Assembly (NCBI GenBank): GCA_003164295.1
Contig: PLTA01000012.1
Span: forward strand, 70,331 to 115,805
Source: Candidatus Bathyarchaeota archaeon
GTDB lineage: Archaea > Thermoproteota > Bathyarchaeia > Bathyarchaeales > Bathycorpusculaceae
DNA: 45,475 nucleotides
Direction: 5' to 3'
The notes beneath the pieces were generated by a model, which searched no databases, was not told the DNA's origin, and saw only the letters and a program-made list of their open reading frames with translations. Each line of letters begins with the position of its first letter. Position 1 is the first letter of the stretch. Position numbers and translations under genes: made by a program. This document shows, piece after piece, positions 40,083 to 45,475 of the stretch.

Positions 40083-40088
40083 AGAACC

Positions 40089-40096
40089 TATTATAG
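40089..40096. repeat. Target-site duplication, right copy
   Basis: TATTATAG directly after the right terminal repeat. It lies about 30 bp before the CBS gene start and is itself TATA-like, so the element probably landed in that gene's promoter and duplicated its TATA element. Confidence 0.75.
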
Positions 40097-40124
40097 AAAA
40101 CCTTTTTTCATTCAATATGTCATT

Positions 40125-40550
40125 ATGAAGACTGTGCGCTCAGTTAAAGAGATTATGAAACCTGTCGTCAATATAGGTCCGAATCAGACAGTTTTGGAAG
40201 CGGCTAACCTAATGAAGGCGTCTGATAGAGGAAGTTTGCTCATTGTTGATGGCAAAATTACCGTTGGCATCATAACAGTGAGAGATCTAGTTTTAAGAGT
40301 CATCACAAAAAACCTACTTCACACTACTCCGGTTTCAGAGGTCATGTCATCACCTCTCATAACAATCAATGCTAAGGTTACCATGAAAAAAGCGGCTAGA
40401 ATTATGAGTGAAAAATAGATAAGACGGCTTCCAGTCACAGAAAGCGGAAGAGTGACGGGAATTCTAATTGCATCTGATGTATTGCGTCAACTGTCCAACA
40501 ATACTTTAGCCGAAGATATTTGGGAAACCCTTGTTGAAAAGCACCAGTAG
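40125..40550 (+). pseudogene. Two-CBS-domain protein interrupted by an in-frame TAG
   Basis: The frame from ATG 40125 encodes CBS domain 1 (KEIMKPVVNIGPNQTVLEAA) and most of CBS domain 2 (VSEVMSSPLITINAKVTMKK). TAG at 40416-40418 follows MSEK. In the same frame the rest of domain 2 continues perfectly as IRRLPVTESGRVTGILIASD to a second stop at 40548-40550. Restored, it would be a 141-residue CBS-pair protein that normally binds AMP/ATP or SAM-like nucleotides. The TAG replaces what is usually Lys (MSEKKIRRLPV). Readthrough is possible but unsupported; the 97-residue truncated product is the alternative. The transposon sits directly upstream. Confidence 0.75.
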
Positions 40551-40625
40551 CAAGTTTCGTCAATTCACCAGGTTGCAACCCTGAATCTTCTTTTCCATGA
40601 GTGCACACGATTTCCGAAAAATCAA

Positions 40626-40851
40626 ACTAAAGTCTGTTTCTTCTGCAATTGAGGTGCGTATTTTAGGAGTTGCTCACCTTAATAGTCTGCAAATTGTTTC
40701 TTTGAGCTATCGTTGAATTCGTCTACTATTTGTTTTGGGATTTTTCCGTAGAAGATTGCGAAGTCAAAACGATTTGATTGTCTTTTGTTGGTCGATTAAC
40801 CGCTTCTAACCATTCATCTATAAGTTTAGACTTAGGAGTGAGACCTCCCAT
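40626..40851 (-). pseudogene. Degenerate recombinase-like N-terminal fragment
   Basis: From ATG 40851 (minus) one frame reads MGGLTPKSKLIDEWLEAVNR. After a frame change it continues DFAIFYGKIPKQIVDEFNDS, a TAA, then GEQLLKYAPQ. The pattern resembles the SAM-like N-terminal domain of tyrosine recombinases or related element proteins (YFGKxPEQIVEEF). No catalytic part is present. Assignment is from pattern memory and weak; it mainly explains why 40551-40894 has no intact gene. Confidence 0.3.
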
Positions 40852-40894
40852 GTTGCTTCATCTATTCAGAAAGAAAAAGGTGAGTTGATTGAGT

Positions 40895-41296
40895 CTATGC
40901 TAACTTTTTGCTATCTTGTCCTGGTGAAGCTGAGAAGACTGCGCCTACTTTTATTATTCCAACACTTTTTATTTGCATTTTCATGGCTTCCATAATCTTC
41001 TTTGCGAAGCTATCGAAAATCGGTCCGCTTGTTTGGAAACCACTAAATGTTCCCTTTAGTTGGTAGCCTGTCATTGGTCCTTTGAACACTGCAATAGCAA
41101 CTTCTTTGTTCTTTTCAAGGTTTTCTTTTGTTTTCTTGATGAAAAGTTCTGCAAACGCAATAGTTTCAGGGTCTACTGCTACAATGCTCCAAACTGGAAC
41201 TACGTTTGGAATACCTTTACCGTCAACTGTTGCCAACATTTTCGCTGAATCACTTGCACTTAAAACATCCATTACTTCTTTAGGTATACTAACCAA
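40895..41296 (-). CDS. Pyridoxamine 5'-phosphate oxidase-like FMN-binding protein
   Basis: 133-residue split-barrel flavoprotein. KMLATVDGKGIPNVVPVWSI forms the first strands, and FAELFIKKTKENLEKNKEVA is the classical FMN-phosphate binding part (KT-x-NL). VGIIKVGAVFSASPGQ closes the barrel. Such small proteins bind FMN or F420/heme and reduce various small molecules; PdxH activity itself is unlikely given the size. No operon partner on the same strand. Clear and intact. Confidence 0.85.
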   Translation of the reverse strand: MVSIPKEVMDVLSASDSAKMLATVDGKGIPNVVPVWSIVAVDPETIAFAELFIKKTKENLEKNKEVAIAVFKGPMTGYQLKGTFSGFQTSGPIFDSFAKKIMEAMKMQIKSVGIIKVGAVFSASPGQDSKKLA

Positions 41297-41393
41297 ATTT
41301 CATACATCCATTAATGGAAACATAACTGCAAAACTCTAATATACTTTTAGGGAATTAGAATATACTCAGCAAATGAAAGGGAAGTAAAGTGTA

Positions 41394-42164
41394 GTGGCTA
41401 ACAAAGGTAAAGACTCATCACCCGATTACCTAATTGGTGCAATCGCTGAGTTAAAGATGGAGATTAAAGGATTAAGAGCAGACATGAACAGGGTAGAAGA
41501 AACTGTTTTGAAGGAACGTCTTCGTGCGGTTGAAGATACTCTTACACAAAATCACTTACTGGTCTATGCTGGTCAAAGGTCTCAATCTCTAAATCAAGAC
41601 ATTGGTCTGTTGCTCAAAGATGATTGCCAAAACAGAGACAAATGTCTTGAGCGTTACAAGAACACAATAGAAGAAAACACAAAAGTTATCAAACACTCTG
41701 GACCAAAAGTCGCTCTCGCAGACTTAGATGACAGAATAGCTGAAAACGAGTTAATGGTTGAAAAGACCAAAAGTCAACAATGCGGAAACTGTTTCTCCAA
41801 CTTCGATAAGAAGCTAAAGCGTGAAAAAAGAGCATACCAAGAAATAGTCTTGGTCAAAGACATAAACAACGACACAAAGGTTCACAATCAAACTTTAGAC
41901 ATTCCATTCCTTTTGCAGAACTTGTTTGAACCGTTGGGAAATGATTCACGTCTAAAAATACTATCTATTGTGTATGAGGGAAAGAAAAGCTTCTCAGAGT
42001 TGTCAAAAATAGTTGACCTTAAAGCTGGTCATCTAGCATTTCACTTAAAAAAACTGGTTAATGCAAAGCTGATAGCTCAAGAAGCATCAAAGGGAGATTA
42101 CATCATAACTCAAAAAGGCTTAGCTCTCATTAAAGAGATGCTTGTTCTTCAAAAACAAAGCTAA
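41394..42164 (+). CDS. Coiled-coil winged-helix (ArsR-like) regulator with Cys motifs
   Basis: 256 residues. The N-terminal half is helical and charged (about 10-60 coiled coil). The middle contains DDCQNRDKC and the Cys pair CGNC (QQCGNCFSNFDKK), able to form disulfides or bind metal. The C-terminal wHTH (about 175-250): FEPLGNDSRLKILSIVYEGK, then SELSKIVDLKAGHLAFHLKKL, an ArsR-type recognition helix. A GTG start at 41394 has GGGA about 11 bases upstream. The DsbA-like gene follows after 18 bases, suggesting an operon with thiol-redox sensing (inference). Confidence 0.75.
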   Translation: MANKGKDSSPDYLIGAIAELKMEIKGLRADMNRVEETVLKERLRAVEDTLTQNHLLVYAGQRSQSLNQDIGLLLKDDCQNRDKCLERYKNTIEENTKVIKHSGPKVALADLDDRIAENELMVEKTKSQQCGNCFSNFDKKLKREKRAYQEIVLVKDINNDTKVHNQTLDIPFLLQNLFEPLGNDSRLKILSIVYEGKKSFSELSKIVDLKAGHLAFHLKKLVNAKLIAQEASKGDYIITQKGLALIKEMLVLQKQS

Positions 42165-42182
42165 CTGATTAATGGTGATTTA

Positions 42183-42794
42183 ATGAAGATAAAAATCAAG
42201 ATGTACTCAGACTATATCTGTCCTTTCTGCTATTTGGGTGAATCAATAATTGAAAAACTCAAAAACAAATTTGATATTGAGATGGAACATATCGGAATAG
42301 AAATTCACCCTGAAACCCCCGAAGAAGGAGTAGACTTAAGAGGAAAGATGTCTGGAATGGAAGAAATGTATGAGCATTTGAGGTGTAGAGGAAAAGAGTA
42401 TGGTCTTAACTTCTGTGATATTAGACTCCTCTCGAATTCAAGAAAGGCATTGATAGTTGGTGAATATGCTAGAAAAGTCGGCAAGAATGCAGAATTTACT
42501 CATGAGGTTTTCAAAGCTTACTTTGAATATTGCCTTGATATTGGAAAAGAAGCGGTTATTTTAAAAATTGCACAGAAAGTTGGTTTGTCTAAGAAAGAAG
42601 TCGAAGACTGCTTGAAGAATCCCTTGTATCAGAAAAGTTTCGCAAACAACTGTGCTGAAGCAAGGAAATACGATATTTGGAGTGTGCCAACATTCATAAT
42701 AAATGACAAGCACAGAATCACAGGAGCACAAGCAGAGGAAACATTTGTTGAGTTATTCGAACAAGTGTCAGGTAGTGAGGGAAGGGCAACATGA
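42183..42794 (+). CDS. DsbA-family thiol oxidoreductase (FrnE-like)
   Basis: 203-residue thioredoxin-fold protein. The active site CPFC is in MYSDYICPFCYLGES, the helical insertion spans about 60-140, and the cis-Pro loop is WSVPTFIINDKHRITGAQ. No signal peptide, so cytoplasmic, like FrnE/HCCA isomerase relatives; an intact CxxC favours a disulfide role. The last codons (after VSGS) run into the degenerate DCD copy, and its TGA lies in that remnant, so the native C-terminus has probably been altered by the recombination. It is co-directional with the redox-type regulator. Confidence 0.85.
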   Translation: MKIKIKMYSDYICPFCYLGESIIEKLKNKFDIEMEHIGIEIHPETPEEGVDLRGKMSGMEEMYEHLRCRGKEYGLNFCDIRLLSNSRKALIVGEYARKVGKNAEFTHEVFKAYFEYCLDIGKEAVILKIAQKVGLSKKEVEDCLKNPLYQKSFANNCAEARKYDIWSVPTFIINDKHRITGAQAEETFVELFEQVSGSEGRAT

Positions 42795-42912
42795 ACTTAA
42801 TTCAACCGCAAAAAATCCCTTTCTTGAAAGAGACAAAAGAATGCAGTTTATCCGACCTGCAGATTCAAGGAATTGCTACCAATGATAAAGGCTGCTCCTT
42901 TATACATTGAAT
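42787..42912 (+). pseudogene. Degenerate copy of the 3' end of the DCD-like gene
   Basis: Matches the last part of 37053-37448: both have ACATGAACTTAA, then CCTTTCTTGAAAGAGA, then AAAAGAATGC, TTATCCGACCT versus CTATCCGATCT, and TTATACATTGAAT. Insertions break the frame (KIPFLKETKECSLSDLQIQ is still readable, then shifts). The homology begins inside the final codons of the DsbA-like gene. It is a dead fragment left by duplication. Confidence 0.75.
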
Positions 42913-43079
42913 CGAATTTTGAGTAAAAAAACCTCCAACTATCGTAAGAAGTTCATCTTTTGAAAGAATATACCTTCGCCGAACTAAACTCTTTCAAAAT
43001 TAAGCGGTAAGTTAAAATCGGTGATTGACCGAGCTATTTGTTAGTTTGTTTCAATTAAATTTTTGGAGTCGGTGTTTGT

Positions 43080-43580
43080 ATGTCCTTGGAACTTAAGAGT
43101 TTGTTGAGTACGGTAGCTGTAGAAGATAATACACGTAAAGAAATAGAGTTTGAAGAAGGGATAAACCGTTACAAATCTCTTCTGCTCAGGGTGGCAAAAG
43201 TTCAACCATTTGATATTCTGGTTTCGTCTGAAGGTACACAACTGGGTAATTTGCACCAAGATGTGGTCGATTTGGGCGTGCTTGAAAGAGCTCACTTAGT
43301 GAAGGGACAAACGAAAGAGACAAATCATAACATATACCGTCAATACGAGCTTACTGTAGAGGGCGTTGAATTAGTAGAAAAGCTCTCAAAAGAAACGATG
43401 AGCGACAAAGAGCCTCATCAGCCTCACACGTTGGGCGAGCCGTCATCTCAAGAGATACCAGTGAACGGAGTAGCGCCAAACCAGATGCCTTGTCCAGAAT
43501 GCGGCAAAACCTTCACGACCCACTCAGAGATGGAGAGACACAGAGATACAACTCACCACGAAACAAAAGGACATGAATAA
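43080..43580 (+). CDS. C2H2 zinc-finger protein with winged-helix-like N-terminus
   Basis: 166 residues. The N-terminal ~100 residues look like a small winged helix: a turn HQDVVDLGVLERAHLVKG and a wing NIYRQYELTVEGVELVEKL. A polar linker follows, then a classical C2H2 finger CPECGKTFTTHSEMERHRDT with THH immediately after (Cys-x2-Cys-x12-His-x4/5-His). C2H2 fingers of this form are uncommon in archaea and usually found in virus or element proteins or regulators. It is 3 bases before the next gene, so the two are an operon; TATA is near 43052-43060. Confidence 0.7.
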   Translation: MSLELKSLLSTVAVEDNTRKEIEFEEGINRYKSLLLRVAKVQPFDILVSSEGTQLGNLHQDVVDLGVLERAHLVKGQTKETNHNIYRQYELTVEGVELVEKLSKETMSDKEPHQPHTLGEPSSQEIPVNGVAPNQMPCPECGKTFTTHSEMERHRDTTHHETKGHE

Positions 43581-43583
43581 GAA

Positions 43584-43913
43584 ATGAGCAGACTAACGAT
43601 ATCTATTCCTGCTAAGTGGGAACAATACCTAAAACAGTTAGCTAACGATCACCAAATTGACCTGAATAGTGTCATCAGTGAATTGTGCGCATGGGCCTTT
43701 TCCAATCCTGAAGGCAAAAAACAGTTTAAACTCTGGTTAGACGATGCTTTTCCTCCAAAAGGCGAAGCTGAAGACAAAGCACGAGATGCAGGCACTAGAG
43801 AAAGAGCTCGTGAAGAGGAGGCAGAAGAAGAGACAGAAGAAGAAGCTCATGAAGACGGAAACTACAACGAGGACATCGCTGGAGAAGACGTCAAAGGGGA
43901 ATTCAATCCCTAA
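43584..43913 (+). CDS. Ribbon-helix-helix-like protein with long acidic tail
   Basis: 109 residues. MSRLTISIPAKWEQYLKQLA then NSVISELCAWAF resembles a short RHH DNA-binding domain (one strand and two helices). From about residue 58 the chain is almost only Glu, Asp, Arg, Ala and Lys (EEEAEEETEEEAHEDG), a disordered acidic tail that could mimic DNA or keep the protein soluble. Directly behind the C2H2 gene. Whether it is a partner regulator or an antitoxin-like protein is unknown. Confidence 0.6.
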   Translation: MSRLTISIPAKWEQYLKQLANDHQIDLNSVISELCAWAFSNPEGKKQFKLWLDDAFPPKGEAEDKARDAGTRERAREEEAEEETEEEAHEDGNYNEDIAGEDVKGEFNP

Positions 43914-44045
43914 ATTGGGCAATCAAAGCTTTCTAATTGCTTGACTTTGGAGCTAAGGTGACTTGTTGCTGTCTCGCTATAGCCACATATCTTTAAGAAA
44001 ACTGGAACTAACTTTTAGAGTAGAGACTTCAAAAAGGCGCATATT

Positions 44046-44765
44046 ATGTTAAACAAAATCAAAACACTAAAAGGCTACAGATTGGATGGCCTTGATGGGG
44101 AAATAGGTAAGGTCAAAGAATTCTACTTCGATGACAAGTACTGGACAATCCGCTATCTAGTCGCCGACACAGGAAACTGGCTCCCAGGCAGGAAAGTGTT
44201 GATCTCCCCTTATGCACTGCGCGCAGTGAATAAAAAAGAGCAAAACATCGCCATCAATTTAACCAAAAAACAGATCGAGGACAGCCCACCCTTAGATAGT
44301 GATAAGCCTATCTCCCGCCAATTCGAGGAATACTACTATGGGAATTATGGCTGGCCGATGTATTGGGATGGACCATACGAATGGGGCCCTTATCCCTATC
44401 TTGCGCATAATCATAAAACACTGAAGGAATATCAGGCTGAGAAAAAGTGGGAGCCCCATTTGCGCAGCACTAACGCTGTAAGTGGTTATCACGTTCAAGC
44501 CTCCGACGGCGAGATCGGCAACGTTGAAGATTTTATTGTAGATAACGAAACGTGGGCGATTCGTTATATAATCATTAATACGCGGAATTGGTGGCCGGGA
44601 AAAGAGGTGTTGGTTTCGCCGAAGTTGATTGAACGTGTTAGTTGGGATGAGTCGAAGGTTTTTGTTAATCTATCCCGGGATGCTATCAAGCAGTCACCGG
44701 AATATGCGGAGTCTTTGCTAGTAGAGGTAAAATCTGATATACCTGTACTGCACTCGGGACTGTGA
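44046..44765 (+). CDS. Protein with two PRC-barrel domains
   Basis: 239 residues with an internal duplication: GYRLDGLDGEIGKVKEFYFD (about 10-30) and GYHVQASDGEIGNVEDFIVD (about 150-170) start the two PRC-barrels, each followed by W-IRY and GNWLPGRKVLIS / RNWWPGKEVLVSP. The linker is rich in Trp, Tyr, Pro and Gly (YYYGNYGWPMYWDGPYEWGP). Such tandem PRC-barrel proteins are typical of bacterial stress/soil genomes. The base composition is also higher in G+C than most of the window, so transfer is possible. Function unknown. Confidence 0.85.
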   Translation: MLNKIKTLKGYRLDGLDGEIGKVKEFYFDDKYWTIRYLVADTGNWLPGRKVLISPYALRAVNKKEQNIAINLTKKQIEDSPPLDSDKPISRQFEEYYYGNYGWPMYWDGPYEWGPYPYLAHNHKTLKEYQAEKKWEPHLRSTNAVSGYHVQASDGEIGNVEDFIVDNETWAIRYIIINTRNWWPGKEVLVSPKLIERVSWDESKVFVNLSRDAIKQSPEYAESLLVEVKSDIPVLHSGL

Positions 44766-44939
44766 GATGCGGTTGCCTCAACATTACAATCGCCCCGATA
44801 CTGGGTTCTATAAACTTGTGTATGTTAGCTTCATGTTATAATCTATTGGCGCAAATGCCCTAAAGGGCCATCGTCTTTGAGAGGTCCCTAAAAGTCGTTG
44901 CCTCAAGCGGTGACGAGGAAATGAAACAGTCCATCCAGT

Positions 44940-45475
44940 TCAAGACTTGACCTGCCTTGCAGACGGCGATTGCGCCTCTTTTTCCTTCGAACTGTCGATC
45001 TTGTGCAACTGCTCGACGCGCTTATTGACCATCGCGCTCACCTTGTTCCTTAGTTTATCGGGAGAGATTTTCTTGTCGCGCAATGCGGCGACCTGACTTG
45101 CCAGCATTTTGTCTCCCAGCATCGTGAACCAGTTTTCAAAGTCTCCCTCTTCAACATGAAACTTGACTGAAGACGGCTCGATACTCTTCACGTTGGCGGC
45201 AAGTTCATCCAAACTTTTAGAGGTGACACCAAGAGGTTGCCCGTAATCCCTGTAGAAAGTAAAGGCATCGTCGGGCGATACCGTTCTGAGGATTTTATCG
45301 GCCTCGTCTCTTTCAACTTTTTTGCCCTCGCTATTCAGTAGTTTGTAAAATCTTACTTTGGCAAAATCTGTCATGACAAAGAAGAGCAAAGCATAGCCCC
45401 ACACTAGAGCGGCTAGCCCCCAGCCCATTGCGGGAAGCAGAATGCCGTACACCGTAATTATTGTAGCGGTAATTT
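44940..45475 (-). CDS. P-type H+-ATPase C-terminal part (5' end outside window)
   Basis: The frame is open beyond 45475; the visible protein begins ITATIITVYGILLPAMGWGL. That is the last membrane helices of a proton ATPase (compare VWGYALLFFVMTDFAKVRFY with the end of the pump at 29.6 kb). An additional cytoplasmic tail of about 120 residues is rich in Asp, Glu and Lys (DEADKILRTVSPDDAFTFYR and so on), unlike the short tail of the other copy, and could be regulatory. The higher G+C content suggests a separate origin. Confidence 0.8.
   Translation of the reverse strand, partial: ITATIITVYGILLPAMGWGLAALVWGYALLFFVMTDFAKVRFYKLLNSEGKKVERDEADKILRTVSPDDAFTFYRDYGQPLGVTSKSLDELAANVKSIEPSSVKFHVEEGDFENWFTMLGDKMLASQVAALRDKKISPDKLRNKVSAMVNKRVEQLHKIDSSKEKEAQSPSARQVKS

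Larger units (their letters stand above)
37583..40088. mobile_element. Complete 2.5-kb transposon with passenger gene (IS6/IS240-like ends)
   Basis: The ends are perfect 14-bp inverted repeats GGTTCTGTTAAGTT (37583-37596 and complement at 40075-40088), flanked by the 8-bp duplication TATTATAG. Inside lie a split transposase on the minus strand (38890-39901) and an unrelated membrane-protein gene on the plus strand (37779-38873). The GGTTCTGTT ends and 8-bp duplication match IS6-type chemistry. The zinc ribbon plus DDE transposase and the cargo make it longer than a normal IS6 (about 0.8 kb). Intact ends and duplication imply recent insertion. Confidence 0.85.

Overview
This window is archaeal chromosome, most likely from a Bathyarchaeia-type lineage (Thermoproteota). 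It carries a zinc-ribbon transcription factor B, an aIF1/SUI1 factor, TATA promoters with short leaders, many TTG/GTG starts, polyprenyl-phosphate glycosylation genes and a group 3-like [NiFe] hydrogenase. The genus is not decided by the sequence.

Layout. 1-2 kb: the end of a lipoprotein-type ABC exporter. 2.1-4.2 kb: an Nramp-like metal transporter divergent from its DtxR/MntR regulator, with two perfect DtxR-type palindromes between them, then a decayed HTH_10 regulator. 4.2-6.9 kb: DNA repair (SPL-like radical SAM protein plus DNA polymerase IV) and a sulfite-oxidase-like molybdoprotein. 7.1-12.6 kb: surface glycosylation (two GT39 membrane transferases, a GT2 sugar transferase, a methyltransferase) and a PPC-domain protein. 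12.6-19.3 kb: PHP phosphoesterase, MetRS, a zinc-ribbon membrane protein, a cytochrome b5-like protein, a CysRS paralogue that has lost zinc ligands, peroxiredoxin, hydrolase and methyltransferase. 19.4-23.1 kb: small proteins, an unusual family 4 uracil-DNA glycosylase, a broken TrmB regulator, aIF1, TFB.

23.5-27.5 kb is an integrated element: a tyrosine integrase whose last codons lie inside a tRNA-Gln gene, three small accessory genes (one frameshifted, one starting at an apparent ATC), a region of iteron-like repeats and an HTH protein. 27.6-32.2 kb holds a CBS-regulated ClC chloride channel convergent with a P-type proton ATPase. 32.2-37.5 kb holds small unknown proteins, a cyclotransferase fused to a catalytically dead dual-specificity phosphatase, a two-subunit [NiFe] hydrogenase and a DCD/PUA-like protein. 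37.58-40.09 kb is a complete 2.5-kb transposon with 8-bp target duplication, symmetric three-site ends, a split zinc-ribbon/DDE transposase and a passenger gene for a membrane protein. 40.1-45.5 kb holds a CBS gene broken by TAG, a flavin-binding protein, a coiled-coil winged-helix regulator with a DsbA-like oxidoreductase, a C2H2 zinc-finger/RHH-like pair, a PRC-barrel protein and the end of a second proton-ATPase gene.

A recurring theme is gene decay. Regulators (HTH_10, TrmB, CBS) carry stops or frameshifts, and two partial copies of local genes (36.9 and 42.8 kb) show past duplications. The novelty candidates I rate highest are the cargo-bearing transposon with its unknown passenger, the pseudophosphatase fusion, the zinc-less CysRS paralogue and the tRNA-embedded integrase element.
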